This document shows positions 40,274-54,700 of a stretch of 64,000 bases of DNA, piece after piece. The stretch spans positions 703,605,389 through 703,669,388 of the forward strand of contig NC_064616.1 of NCBI RefSeq assembly GCF_023898315.1, read 5' to 3'. Each line of letters opens with the position of its first letter. The stretch's first letter is position 1. This DNA comes from Schistocerca nitens. Its lineage: Eukaryota; Arthropoda; Insecta; Orthoptera; Acrididae. The notes beneath the pieces were generated by a model, which was not told the origin of the DNA, did not search any database, and saw only the letters and a list, made by a program, of their open reading frames with translations. Made by a program: the position numbers and the translations under genes.

Positions 40274-41675
40274 TACACTCGAATTGCACCAAACTCGAAT
40301 CTACCTCTATCTCCATTACAAATTCTCTACCCTCAAACTCTTCGGCCACTTTATGTTTTAACATATTTTCCAACACATTTTCACATTCATCCTTCCACAT
40401 CCACCCATAATTCATGCTCTCATCAACAGCCATTGATTCACATCCATCAATAGAGGTAAATGCACAGATTTCTTCCTCCAAGATATCGTAATCAGTAGTC
40501 TCAACTTTCGCAACTTCAGTCACTAAAAAATCACTTTTGTTTCCCTTTAACAATACATCAACCCACTTCTGTCGATACATAATAAAATTCCTCACCAGCT
40601 GACGACATTATAGCTACGCTGCCTTCTCAAATAGCTTCACATACTTCTGTCCTTACATGACAAAATTAGTTTCTTGCTGACGAGACTTCAGCTTCGCCGC
40701 CTTCGCAGATAGCTTCATCTACTTCCTATGATATAAAATCATCTACACTACTTTTAGCTACATTACTATAACTGTGCCTACTGACTTGTGCCTCATCAGG
40801 ATTCGTCATACATTTCACCTCCACCAAATTCAAACCCACCTCAGCCTCCCTTCTGATTACAGAATCTTTCAATAAACATACATTCATTCCATCATTCACT
40901 CCCCTTTCTCAAAATAAATTTTCCATCCCCATACCATCATTATCAAATCTCTCAACACATTTTGCAATATTTCTTGTACCCTCTTTATGGTTGCGCTGCT
41001 TAAATTATTTTCCATTTTATTTTCATTTCTCATAACCTCCGTCTCCAACATGTGTGAATTATTTGCCGAATTTTCGACACTCTCAGAATTTTTAAAATAA
41101 CGTGTCCTTTTCAATGGTTCAAATGGCTCTGAGCACTATGCGACTTAACTTCTGAGGTCAGCAGTCGCCTATAACTTAGAACTACTTAAACCTAACTAAC
41201 CTAAGGACATCACCCACATCCATACCCGAGGCAGGATTCGAACCTGCGACCGTAGCGGTCGCTCGGTTCCAGACTGTAGCGCCTAGAACCGCACGGCCAC
41301 TCCAGCCGGCTGTCCTTTTCAACGCCGGGTTACTTCGCCACCTCCGAACCTGAGATGTGGCAATCTCTAATTTCCCGACCTTGTACTCGTGTTTCGTGAG
41401 GCTCTCCTGCCCCTCATATCTTCGTTCCTGGTTTTGATTTCCGTTATGAAAGTTTTTCTATCCATTTCGTCTTTGAAAATTATTATCACAGATACAATCA
41501 TTTCTGTTATGATTATTGTAATTATTGTGGATATTACTATTGTTCTTGTTCTGGTACCCATTTCCCCGTCCACTGTTCCCATTATGTGGCTTGAATTTCA
41601 ACGCCTCTTCAAGCCTCTCAATAAAATCTAAAAACTCATGAATGGAATTTATCGGACTTTGGACAAGATCCCATT
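40274..41675 (-). pseudogene. Central fragment of the split gag-like retroelement gene
   Basis: Minus-strand frame from 41675: HEFLDFIERLEEALKF, then an Asn/Arg/Gly-rich nucleocapsid-like stretch (41430-41590) with an in-frame stop near 41457. It continues through the SINE at 41115-41310 (reads on when that is removed), a stop near 40896, and degenerate Val/Glu/Ser-rich sequence to 40274. The frame continues at 6871 on the far side of the LINE/Polinton and at 55454 on the far side of the palindromic element. The Asn/Arg-rich tail without CCHC resembles gag of insect Gypsy elements. Several stops show it is long dead. Confidence 0.65.
41115..41310 (-). mobile_element. tRNA-derived SINE, full length
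   Basis: Same family as at 4576, reversed. Flanked by TGTCCTTTTCAA at 41103-41114 and 41311-41322 (perfect 12 bp). It splits the gag-like frame. Confidence 0.94.
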
Positions 41676-44600
41676 GTACCGTCGTACTCAAAAGTATCCA
41701 AACGACCTGAATTGCATTTCGCCTGATTCGCATGCAACCCGCATAACGCAGCTGTCTAGCAGGTCCTCTAATCGCTCCTTGGTACAGTCGTTTGACTGTT
41801 GAAAATGGTTCCAACAAGTCACCACTAGAAAACACTGCTCTGTATCGCAATAACTCAACATGTAAAGTAATACCACGATACTACAAATATCAGGGAACAC
41901 CTTATCACAGATAAGACTGTCCTTAAGGCTTCTAAGCTCACATTTATTACAATAAATGACATACCTGAAATGTTACCACGCTCATTACTACGTCAGATAG
42001 GTAATGCACGTAGTAAGTTCGTCATATTCATGATTTCCTCTTGAAAGTAACATACCGAACTTTTTATTTAACTCAAAATGACATTAAAAATTTAAGTTAT
42101 TCACGAGCAGCTAGTTGAGAATATGTATGAAATTCAAATGACACGACGAACCGTCTCGTTCTGCATATGGATTGAAATCCAGGTCATGCAGACAAAACAA
42201 GGACTTCGTGACTGACGGAAACTAACAGTCATTCCTGATTAGGCATACAGAGAGTGATACACCTCGATTTTAGGCAGTGTAAGTTCGCAAATATCAACTT
42301 TAAATTACATAACGCAAACATTTTTAACGGACGCGAATTCCTACCCAGCATCTATTGTCCCTTTTAACGAACTACAAGATGTGTTAAATATTGCTTCTTC
42401 ACAACTAACTTACTTGAAATGCCGTGAAGTAAAGCTTTGTGTTGGACAGGCATTCGAACCCAGAACCTAATCGGATTGATATAGAAGCACAATCAACTGT
42501 GACATATCGGATTTTCTCGGCAGTAGCCAAATGTTTTAATTGAAACGACGAGACGAAACATTACGTTTTTCCTTCCCAGGACTCCAACCCGGCACCTATC
42601 GCTGTTAGATTCTAGAGAAAACGTACGTTAAATGTGGGTTTGTCGCACCAGCAGCGACATGTGAGCATGTTTGAACTAGAAATAATATGACAAAGAGTTC
42701 AGTGCTGACTGGGAATAGAGCGCCACACAAAGAGACGTCAGCTACCGAATTTTTCTCCACCAGCAGCTCGGAATAACATCTTGGACTTCCAGTGATCTCG
42801 CAAATAGTTCTGTGTCTCACCGAGAGTCAAAAACGTCACACATCGAAAGTGTTGACAACGAATGAAAATACATTAAAAATCAAAATTATCATCCACCAGC
42901 AGATAGGTGTTCTCATGCTAGAACTTGATAATACATAATGAAATCTTTAGTACCGGGCCAGGATTCGAACCCATTCACGCGCAATATGTGGAGATGTTGA
43001 GGGATCTGCAGTTTTGAACAAACAAATTGTAGCCGAGACGTATTGCCACGAAGGGATCAATTTCCGCGTTAAGGGCGATCTGAGTTGCATTCCCAGTTCA
43101 GAACCAATTTTATCGCCATACAGAAGCTCAGATAAAAGATGGAATAAGTGTCCTGTGAGCCTACATAGCGTTTGTTTCGTCACTAGAAATAAATAACTAG
43201 TACAAGAAAGGTTACTGGTGATAGAGTTTCTACGTGTCGCCACTCCAGACTTTATTGTGGTTCAACCTAACGTCTACGTGGTAGAGAAGGAATATCATTT
43301 TTAATGTGACTTTCAGACCACAATGCCATTATTTCTTCTTCACTTAGTGCAGCCAGAAGAGAATGGAATCTCTCTCTCCCTATCTAAAATCATTGACAGA
43401 AGTTGGAATCGAACCCAGACCATAGATATATGAATCTATCATCAGTCCAACAGACCACCAAACCCTCTTCTCTATCGCTTATTTTTCTATCATAACGCCG
43501 TTGCGTGACACTGGTTGAGAATTCTGACACACAGGCTCCCTGTAGTAATTTGCTGCATGTTCAGTAAATTCATTTACTTGGTTGACCGAATCACCATGAA
43601 CTAGCTGCCTCGGCTCGCCAGTGCATACATTCGACTCTATTTTGTAATCACCGAAATAAAATCACGTAACTGCTACCTACACAGAACTGCCAACAGCGTA
43701 GGATGCAGAAATTTAAATAGGAAGTATTCCTTTTCACTTGAGCTACTCTATTGCGCTATCTGTTTGTTGAAAACGTCCTGCAGTGCAAAAGAAAAGGTAT
43801 AACTGTTTGTCTCTCATAAGTATAGAACCGGCCATATGCAATATCTCACAGCGCTGTGGAATGCAGAAGTTCTGGACGAATTGTTTTTGTGTTCTGGAGC
43901 TGTAGCAACGATGTGCCAGCTAGTAGCGTAATGGTAAGTGTCGTGACCCGTGGATAAGATGTCGCGAGTTCGAGTACATTCATTTCTACATTTTTTGAAA
44001 AGCAATTCTGTCTGCTGAAGTTATCAACGTAATGGAACTTGTAACATAACTCCTTTCACTTCTCAACCCAAAATAGTCGCATGTGGAAAAAGGGCTAACT
44101 TCAGCGACATTTTGTTCTTTTCAGATTTAATAGATAACCAGGCAGCAGATGCATATCGAAACTTTTGTATTACGTATGGGGAGAGCGCATCGTACCAAAA
44201 TACGTCGGAAAAGCATTTTCTACATTAGCTGTCGTCTGGTAGTGGCTTTTTATTCTTCTTCAAACCTTGGTTGACAGCTTTAACTCAGACAAGCTTTCTA
44301 CATGCATGTAATCAACAAAATGCATGTGCATTGTCAGACTGTTATAGGTTACATCAGAGAATTCGCATATATCGTTGATGATTAATTTCTCTCTCATGTT
44401 TACTATTGTTTTAACAACACTAAAGGAAACCTTACGACAATTGTGAGCTGTATTATAAGAAATGAAATAAAACTACCCACGATAACCTTACGACGAAAGG
44501 CTGTTTTAATAAAACGAAGTATCTGTACACAAGCGAGCCTCTATCGTCACGAATTAGTAAAACACTACTCACCTAGATTTTGATTGGGTCTGTGTTTAAT

Positions 44601-45518
44601 TGGTATGCTGTGTCATACGCAAGAGGTATGCAAATGTGGCATTTCATAAATAAAGTTATGTATTCCTAGAAACCTAAAATTTGCTTGTCAGCAGCGGAAA
44701 GAGGCGTTACCTGTTGTGCAGCATTGTAAGTTTTTCACCATTCCACTATGAGCCGAGGGTATTTTCCTGCGATTTCCTTATCGATGTTCGACCTGACTGC
44801 TTGTAGCTCTTTCACCGAAGAGATAAAAACGCTACAGTCAGTGAGACTGGAACTGCGAACCATAATAGACCCTTTTTCACAGGTCCGCACGTTACCATAG
44901 AGCTGACGAAGATGTATGTGTCTTACCTTCCTGTTACGGGACCAATAGTGGCTAGAACTCGTAAACCGCTATCTAAAGGACGAGATTAGTTGCGATTTCC
45001 ACGTGCCACGACTTTCCTGGGCTGAAAACAGCAAATTTACAATCCTTTGTTACACCTCGAGAGATAATAACTCGGATGATTTAATGGAAATGACAGGTAA
45101 AATCAAGTGAACTTTGAGGCTTAATTCCGTGCACACCAGGAAGTAACTCGTCGATCACAGAGTTGCCAAACATACGTTGCCTTGTTGCCAAATCTCAGTA
45201 ACAGTACCAGCAGGAAGAAGACGAACCGATATGATCCTACAGCAGGCTGGGAAGTGACCATAGCTGGTGTCTCCAAGACACGGCTGCTACGGCCTGGAAT
45301 ATGTAATGCGTCTGATTCGCATTTCTGTAACTAAGATTAGGGACTGGAGCGTAGTTACTAATAATACACAGAACTGACTGCAAACTAAGCATCATAAATC
45401 AGTAACTCTCATAGTTGTTTTTATATCTCTTTCGTAAGTGTACTCAGAACTAAGAAACTCATTCGCAAACGTTTCCGTGCTTCGCCGATAGTATAGCAAA
45501 ACAAACAAATAAAAGTAA

Positions 45519-45525
<7 letters not shown>

Positions 45526-45561
<36 letters not shown>

Positions 45562-45590
45562 CAAAGGGAGAGAGAGAGAGAGAGAGAGAG
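45526..45590 (+). repeat. (GT)n(GA)n microsatellite in the left arm
   Basis: A GT run then GACAAAGG and a GA run. The right arm has the inverse at 51313-51390 with a longer CA run, so the two arms differ here in length. Confidence 0.93.
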
Positions 45591-47175
45591 TATAAAATTG
45601 TAAGGAAATTGAATCATGGTAAGTAAAGAAATCTTTCATTAAAATGACACGTTCCACATCATTACGTAATATCGTTTTTATGATCTATGAAATGATCTAA
45701 CGTAATCTAATCTACTCTAATCATATCATATTGATGACTAGCCATGTAGAGTCATAAATTAACGAAATTTTTGCCAATACCAGTAACCAAATCTAAACCT
45801 GAAAGTAAAAGACGATAACATTTGTAATAAACCGGGAATTCTATCTAGACCCTTTTGTCGCTGTTAACGAACCACGAAAGATGTCTGATATACCTCTATT
45901 CTGAAGTAACAAAGTGTGCATGCATTTAAAAATGAATTGCATGATGTGACGTTCTGTGACGAAGATACGAACCCAACACGTAATCGCATTGTTAAATAAG
46001 TAAAATCAAATGTTACGTATCGGTTTTTCTTACCAGCTGCTAGGTGTTTGAATCTAAAATAAGGATACAAACTTTTGTGCCTAAGCGACAATTGAACTGC
46101 ACACCTACCGTGCATCCACGAATATAGCTGAAGTATCAGTTGCTTACTCACCAACAGTAAGATGTGTGCGTGTTTGACCAGAAATAACGACACCTGTAGC
46201 GGTTTTTGGCAACACATGAACAGCCATTAAAAATGCACGTCAATTTTCACTAGCAGGCCGGTGTGCACGTGATAGGGCTTGAAATGAAATTATGAATATT
46301 TTTTTACTGGATCAGGATTCGGACCCACATACTTACCTTTGGAGGAGACCTAGAGAAGATTGCAGTCTTGGGAAAAGGAACGAAATGATTGAACTATACT
46401 GCTCCGAGAGATTCAGATCCTCGAAAGATGAGATACGAATTCGAATCACAGTCCAGCACCAAATTTTTCAACGTCTACAGTTCAATCAAGTACAAGTAAA
46501 ATAAGAGCCCTGTTCCTTTAAATGGCTATCGGTTCATCAAACAAAATAAAATTTTCTAATGTAAGTAAATTTACTGGTGGCTGTATTTATGTTTACCATG
46601 ACTTCCGCTATGTTATTTCCCAACGTAAACCGGCTCTGCCCAGTTGGTAATGAAGGAACATGATGTTTAACGCGGATTCTGGTTTATAACGTCTTTCTCT
46701 TTATGTTATCGGTGGTAAAGTAATTCTGTTCGTGACTCTTAAAAGTAAATGCCTGAACCCATGCATTGCACCTGTGATAGTTCGTTCCACCAGACCATTG
46801 TGGCCACATTTCCCAGCCCCAGGAGTGTGCTGTAACGGATGATGTGCTTAGCTTACAAAATTAGTCACGGTGGAAAAAAACGCGAGTCTATTAAATGGTT
46901 AAGTAGAAGCAAGCTTCTGACGCGGAGATTATGCTATTCTCATGTCAGCAGGATGTAAGGACTCTTCTAGCCATAATAGGCTCGATGTGAAGCCGTTTTG
47001 AAATTTTCGCAAATCCAGCAAATTAGAAAATCCACTGGTAAGTGTGAAGTTACCGGTTAATTCGATTATTACCGTCATTATTACCGTCTTTTTTTTCATA
47101 CCGCTGCTGGAACACTGTACTTGAAGATCATTTGATGCCTTTTGGGCACCATAGAAGTAGTTTCCCAAGAACAGG

Positions 47176-47377
47176 GCCGGCCGGTGTGGCTGTGTGGTTC
47201 TAGGCGCTTCAGTCCGGAACCGCGTGACCGCTACGGTCGCAGGTTCGAATCCTGCCTCGGGCATGGATGTGTGTGATGTCCTTAGGTTAGTTAGGTTTAA
47301 GTAGTTCTACGTTCTAGGGGACTGATGACCACAGATGTTAAGTCCCATAGTGCTCAGAGCCATTTGAACCATTTGAA
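47176..47377 (+). mobile_element. SINE private to the left arm
   Basis: Flanked by CCCAAGAACAGG at 47164-47175 and 47378-47389. The matching place in the right arm (about 49718) is the intact empty site. Confidence 0.95.
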
Positions 47378-47595
47378 CCCAAGAACAGGTTCTTTCCCTG
47401 TCTACGGAATCCTTTTCATTTTAATATCAAACATCAGCAATTACTCGTAGATTACATTAAAACTAAAGTAATTGATGAAGACGTTACTTGATAACAAAAA
47501 CGCGCTGCCTTTCTTCATTTACTTGCGCGTAGAAATGGTTATCGAGTACTGCCAAACCAAAAGGCTAGAGATCTTACTGCCTTCCGATATACGTC

Positions 47596-49510
47596 GCTGT
47601 CAGTTCTTCGATATGATTTGGTCGACATGACCTGTTTCAAGATGTGTATGACAGACAATGTTTTAGAAAATCAGTTGTTTTCCTTCGCAATAAACAGAAA
47701 GGTTTTCGTTCTAAGCTATCCAAGTACAAAATTTTCGCAATATTAGTTCAACTTTAATATTCGCTTCTATAATGTAGGAAAGCATTTCACAGTTGCAAAA
47801 CTCGCATCCGACTCATTGACTTTACACTTAGTCGCTGACCATAAATTCTAGCTCAGAGTGACACCAGATTAAGTAACCTAATTTAGCGAAGACTGTTTGC
47901 CAGTGCTCTTTCTCACCGGAAAATTCGCATTTCACTCATTTGGCTCCATAAGTACACTGTAACAGTAATTTCTGTGTGTATGCAATGCATACGGATTGTA
48001 GAATTTAGTGGTGCTCTCTCTTCCACTTCTGTATACAATATGCCTGACCTAAACGGGCCCTTTATCATTACAGACTCTGGGTAGTGCAACATCATACTGA
48101 CAACAGAAATGTGCTTATACTGACAACCTGACTGTTCGTTTTACCTGATTTTGTAATCATTTAAATAAAACAACATGACCTTCCAGTGGGAGACATTTCG
48201 TCCCCCTTTTCCTTCTGTGAAATTTGTCAGTAAGCTTTTTGCCTTCCAACCAGCGAAATGTGGCAGAGTACGGCCGGTAAACGATTCACAGACCACGATT
48301 TAGTGCCGTTAAGACGATTTCTTTAAACATTGTCGTAGCTGAAGGAATTTAGTTTCGTCTTAAATCGTCTCAAGCAGCAACGTTCACAGATATCTCAAAT
48401 AGGAAAAGCTCTTTATCCAAGTACAAAGGTTGTAAAACAAAGTTCACACTGTTTGTGTCAGGTTGATCTTTTCGTCTGATAGCACTGCATAAGTATTTTG
48501 TCTAAGAGGTAACACAAGTAGTGTTCCTGTAGCTGTGGGAATCATTGGTTGAAAACGCGTTTAACACCAATGGGTAAAGTACTGCTAAATAATCAAAACG
48601 ATTATCAACCTAACTCTGAGTTCATCCGCAAACTGAGGCGAATTTATAACATTGAATCTAGACTGTGTATCCTTGTCTTCCTTCAGTGGGCATTCGAAGG
48701 CGTTTACACACACGTATACAATACTACGAATACTTCGAACGCCATAGTTAACGTTGCTCTCATAAACTACTTTTGTTTCTTTTAATTCTTCTGCCTCTTC
48801 AGCGTGCAATATGTGTTGTAGATACAGTGTTAGAGCACAAAATTAACCGCCGAGTCGTTCATGTATGGTGGACAATACAGTCGTGCTCCTCTCAGATCCT
48901 ATGTCCGGCAATATACTCGATCTGGCAACATTGTAGACTTCCCAGAGGAAGTCTTGACTTCAGTCTTAGTATTTTATTCTTGACTACGACCGTAGTCTTG
49001 AGGTAAAACGCGAGACTAAGTAATATGACGTCTGGCGACCGAAAGCACACATCGACAAAATTTTTATCGCCCCTTTCCTCTCGGTGCTGAAGCTATGAGT
49101 GTAATTCAAGTGAATCTACTATATATTTCGCTTTCTGTCACACTAGCAATAATAGTTTGGTTCAACACTGTTTTAGCGAAAGATTTCTTTGTCGACCATC
49201 TGTCTCTGAACACCGCATGCGTCTGAGTCCTTTGGGACCCGTTTGCTGGCTACTGGCGGGGGATGAGGCACTGCATTGTCCCGCCTTCTGCCGACAACGT
49301 CTGCTCCACTCCGCACTCTCGACCATGTAAAATGCTTTACTGTTGTTGAGTGGTGAGCCATAAAATCTGTCTACAATTTGTATTTCACTCTTGATAGCAA
49401 AGGAGGCACAAAACCGTTTTCATTTGATGATTATTCTGTTACACTAGAATGCAATACATCAATGTGGCACAGAGTTAATGTCATTGTTTCTGATCCAAAG
49501 AAAAACAATT
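47596..49510. other. Unique spacer of the palindromic element
   Basis: About 1.9 kb with no inverted partner in the window. Open frames are below 80 codons and no domain is seen. A short string CAGTCGTGCTCCTCTCAG near 48880 echoes the element terminus (AGTCGTGCTC). It could be the remnant of an internal transposase region, captured host DNA, or plain filler. Confidence 0.7.
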
Positions 49511-51312
49511 GACGTATATCGGAAGGCAGCAAGATATCTTGTCTTTTGGTTTGGCAGTACTCGATAGCCATTTCTGGGCGCAAGTAAATGAAGAAAGGCA
49601 GCGCGTTTTTGTTATCAAGTAACGTCTTCATCAATTACTTTAGTTTTAATGTAATCTATGAGTAACTGCTGATGTTTGATATTCACATGAAAAGGATTCT
49701 GTAGACAGGGAAAGAACCTGTTCTTGGGAAACTACTTCTATGCTGCCCAAAAGGCATCAAATGATCTTCAAGTACAGTGTTCCAGCAGCGGTACGAAAAA
49801 AATGACGGTAATAATGACGGTAATAATCGAATTAATCGGTAACTTCACACTTACCAGTGGATTTTCTCGAACTAAGAAATTTGCTGAATTTGCGAAAATT
49901 TCAAAATGGCTTCACATCGAGCCTATGGTGGCTAGAAGAGTCCTTACATCCTGCTGACATGAGAATAGCATAATCTCCGCGTCAGAAGCTTGCTTCTACT
50001 TAACCATTTAATAGACTCGCGTTTTTTCCACCGTGACTAATTTTGTAAGCTAAGCACATCATCCGTTACAGCACACTCCTGGGGCTGGGAAATGTGGCCA
50101 CAATGGTCTGGTGGAACGAACTATCACAGGTGCAATGCATGGGTTCAGGCATTTACTTTTAAGAGTCACGAACAGAATTACTTTACCACCGATAACATAA
50201 AGAGAAAGACATTATAATCCAGAATCCGCATTAAACATCACGTTCCTTCATTACCAACTGGGCAGAGCCGGTTTACGTTGGGAAATAACATAGCGGAAGT
50301 CATGGTTAACAGAAATACAGCCACCAGTAAACTTACTTACATTAGAAAATTTTCTTTTATTTGATGAACCGATACCCATTTAAAGGAACAGGGCTCTTAT
50401 TTTACTTGTACTTGATTGAACTGTAGACGTTGAAAAATTTGGTGCTGGACTGTGATTCGAATTCGTATCTCATCTTTCGAGGATCTGAATCTCTCGGAGC
50501 AGTATAGTTCAATCATTTCGTTCCTTTTCCCAAGACTGCAATCTTCTCTAGGTCTCCTCCAAAGGTAAGTATGTGGGTCCGAATCCTGATCCAGTAAAAA
50601 AATATTCATAATTTCATTTCAAGCCCTATCACGTGCACACCGGCCTGCTAGTGAAAATTGACGTGCATTTTTAATGGCTGTTCATGTGTTGCCAAAAACC
50701 GCTACAGGTGTCGTTATTTCTGGTCAAACACGCACACATCTTACTGTTGGTGAGTAAGCAACTGATACTTCAGCTATATTCGTGGATGCACGGTAGGTGT
50801 GCAGTTCAATTGTCGCTTAGGCACAAAAGTTTGTATCCTTATTTTAGATTCAAACACCTAGCAGCTGGTAAGAAAAACCGATACGTAACATTTGATTTTA
50901 CTTATTTAACAATGCGATTACGTGTTGGGTTCGTATCTTCGTCACAGAACGTCACATCATGCAATTCATTTTTAAATGCATGCACACTTTGTTACTTCAG
51001 AATAGAGGTATATCAGACATCTTTCGTGGTTCGTTAACAGCGACAAAAGGGTCTAGATAGAATTCCCGGTTTATTACAAATGTTATCGTCTTTTACTTTC
51101 AGGTTTAGATTTGGTTACTGGTATTGGCAAAAATTTCGTTAATTTATGACTCTACATGGCTAGTCATCAATATGATATGATTAGAGTAGATTAGATTACG
51201 TTAGATCATTTCATAGATCATAAAAACGATATTACGTAATGATGTGGAACGTGTCATTTTAATGAAAGATTTCTTTACTTACCATGATTCAATTTCCTTA
51301 CAATTTTATACT

Positions 51313-51339
51313 CTCTCTCTCTCTCTCTCTCTCCCTCTG

Positions 51340-51390
<51 letters not shown>
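51313..51390 (+). repeat. (CT)n(CA)n microsatellite in the right arm
   Basis: Counterpart of 45526-45590; the CA run is longer than the GT run of the left arm. Confidence 0.93.
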
Positions 51391-51396
<6 letters not shown>

Positions 51397-51573
51397 TTAC
51401 TTTTATTTGTTTGTTTTGCTATACTATCGGCGAAGCACGGAAACGTTTGCGAATGAGTTTCTTAGTTTTGAGTACACTTACGAAAGAAATATAAAAACAA
51501 CTATGAGAGTTACTGATTTATGATGCTTAGTTTGCAGTCAGTTCTGTGTATTATTAGTAACTACGCTCCAGTC

Positions 51574-51776
51574 AAAAAAATGGTTCAAATGGCTCTGAGC
51601 ACTATGGGACTCAACTGCTGAGGTCATTAGTCCCCTAGAACTTAGAACTAGTTAAACCTAACTAACCTAAGGACATCACAAACATCCATGCCCGAGGCAG
51701 GATTCGAACCTGCGACCGTAGCGGTCTTGCGGTTCCAGACTGCAGCGCCTTTAACCGCACGGCCACTTCGGCCGGC
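51574..51776 (-). mobile_element. SINE private to the right arm
   Basis: Flanked by ACGCTCCAGTC at 51563-51573 and 51777-51787. The left arm has the empty site at about 45345-45358. Confidence 0.95.
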
Positions 51777-54700
51777 ACGCTCCAGTCCCTAATCTTAGTT
51801 ACAGAAATGCGAATCAGACGCATTACATATTCCAGGCCGTAGCAGCCGTGTCTTGGAGACACCAGCTATGGTCACTTCCCAGCCTGCTGTAGGATCATAT
51901 CGGTTCGTCTTCTTCCTGCTGGTACTGTTACTGAGATTTGGCAACAAGGCAACGTATGTTTGGCAACTCTGTGATCGACGAGTTACTTCCTGGTGTGCAC
52001 GGAATTAAGCCTCAAAGTTCACTTGATTTTACCTGTCATTTCCATTAAATCATCCGAGTTATTATCTCTCGAGGTGTAACAAAGGATTGTAAATTTGCGG
52101 TTTTCAGCCCAGGAAAGTCGTTGCACGTGGAAATCGCAACTAATCTCGTCCTTTAAATAGCGGTTTACGACTTCTAGCCACTATTGGTCCCGTAACAGGA
52201 AGGTAAGACACATACATCTTCGTCAGCTCTATGGTAACGTGCGGACCTGTGAAAAAGGGTCTATTATAGTTCGCAGTTCCAGTCTCACTGACTGTAGCGT
52301 TTTTATCCCTTCGGTGAAAGAGCTACAAGCAGTCAGGTCGAACATCGATAAGGAAATCGCAGGAAAATACCCTCGGCTCATAGTGGAATGGTGAAAAACT
52401 TACAATGCTGCACAACAGGTAACGCCTCTTTCCGCTGCTGACAAGCAAATTTTAGGTTTCTAGGAATACATAACTTTATTTATGAAATGCCACATTTGCA
52501 TACCTCTTGCGTATGACACAGCATACCAATTAAACACAGACCCAATCAAAATCTAGGTGAGTAGTGTTTTACTAATTCGTGACGATAGAGGCTCGCTTGT
52601 GTACAGATACTTCGTTTTATTAAAACAGCCTTTCGTCGTAAGGTTATCGTGGGTAGTTTTATTTCATTTCTTATAATACAGCTCACAATTGTCGTAAGGT
52701 TTCCTTTAGTGTTGTTAAAACAATAGTAAACATGAGAGAGAAATTAATCATCAACGATATATGCGAATTCTCTGATGTAACCTATAACAGTCTGACAATG
52801 CACATGCAGTTTGTTGATTACATGCATGTAGAAAGCTTGTCTGAGTTAAAGCTGTCAACCAAGGTTTGAATAAGAATAAAAAGCCACTACCAGACGACAG
52901 CTAATGTAGAAAATGCTTTTCCGACGTATTTTGGTACGATGCGCTCTCCCCATACGTAATACAAAAGTTTCGATATGCATCTGCTGCCTGGTTATCTATT
53001 AAATCTGAAAAGAACAAAATGTCGCTGAAGTTAGCCCTTTTTCCACATGCGACTATTTTGGGTTGAGAAGTGAAGGGAGTTATGTTACAAGTTCCATTAC
53101 GTTGATAACTTCAGCAGACAGAATTGCTTTTCAAAAAATGTAGAAATGAATGTACTCGAACTCGCGACATCTTATCCACGGGTCACGACACTTACCATTA
53201 CGCTACTAGCTGGCACATCGTTGCTACAGCTCCAGAACACAAAAACAATTCGTCCAGAACTTCTGCATTCCACAGCGCTGTGAGATATTGCATATGGCCG
53301 GTTCTATACTTATGAGAGACAAACAGTTATACCTTTTCTTTTGCACTGCAGGACGTTTTCAACAAACAGATAGCGCAATAGAGTAGCTCAAGTGAAAAGG
53401 AATACTTCCTATTTAAATTTCTGCATCCTACGCTGTTGGCAGTTCTGTGTAGGTAGCAGTTACGTGATTTTATTTCGGTGATTACAAAATAGAGTCGAAT
53501 GTATGCACTGGCGAGCCGAGGCAGCTAGTTCATGGTGATTCGGTCAACCAAGTAAATGAATTTACTGAACATGCAGCAAATTACTACAGGGAGCCTGTGT
53601 GTCAGAATTCTCAACCAGTGTCACGCAACGGCGTTATGATAGAAAAATAAGCTATAGAGAAGAGGGTTTGGTGGTCTGTTGGACTGATGATAGATTCATA
53701 TATCTATGGTCTGGGTTCGATTCCAACTTCTGTCAATGATTTTAGATAGGGAGAGAGAGATTCCATTCTCTTCTGGCTGCACTAAGTGAAGAAGAAATAA
53801 TGGCATTGTGGTCTGAAAGTCACATTAAAAATGATATTCCTTCTCTACCACGTAGACGTTAGGTTGAACCACAATAAAGTCTGGAGTGGCGACACGTAGA
53901 AACTCTATCACCAGTAACCTTTCTTGTACTAGTTATTTATTTCTAGTGACGAAACAAACGCTATGTAGGCTCACAGGACACTTATTCCATCTTTTATCTG
54001 AGCTTCTGTATGGCGATAAAATTGGTTCTGAACTGGGAATGCAACTCAGATCGCCCTTAACGCGGAAATTGATCCCTTCGTGGCAATACGTCTCGGCTAC
54101 AATTTGTTTGTTCAAAACTGCAGATCCCTCAACATCTCCACATATTGCGCGTGAATGGGTTCGAATCCTGGCCCGGTACTAAAGATTTCATTATGTATTA
54201 TCAAGTTCTAGCATGAGAACACCTATCTGCTGGTGGATAATAATTTTGATTTTTAATGTATTTTCATTCGTTGTCAACACTTTCGATGTGTGACGTTTTT
54301 GACTCTCAGTGAGACACAGAACAATTTGCGAGATCACTGGAAGTCCAAGATGTTATTCCGAGCTGCTGGTGGAGAAAAATTCGGTAGCTGACGTCTCTTT
54401 GTGTGGCGCTCTATTCCCAGTCAGCACTGAACTCTTTGTCATATTATTTCTAGTTCAAACATGCTCACATGTCGCTGCTGGTGCGACAAACCCACATTTA
54501 ACGTACGTTTTCTCTAGAATCTAACAGCGATAGGTGCCGGGTTGGAGTCCTGGGAAGGAAAAACGTAATGTTTCGTCTCGTCGTTTCAATTAAAACATTT
54601 GGCTACTGCCGAGAAAATCCGATATGTCACAGTTGATTGTGCTTCTATATCAATCCGATTAGGTTCTGGGTTCGAATGCCTGTCCAACACAAAGCTTTAC

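Larger units (their letters stand above)
41680..47595 (+). repeat. Left arm of the palindromic element
   Basis: About 5.9 kb, of which about 214 bp is a private SINE insertion (47176-47377 plus TSD). It pairs with 49511-55449 with scattered substitutions and different microsatellite lengths. No gene; the longest shared frames are under 120 codons and look random. It contains diverged repeated units that also carry tRNA B-box-like strings. Confidence 0.93.

Noticed and set aside
43814-46504. Short frames shared by both palindrome arms (60-117 codons) as genes
   Set aside because: They are shared only because the arms are copies; composition is random and no start, motif or longer frame supports coding.
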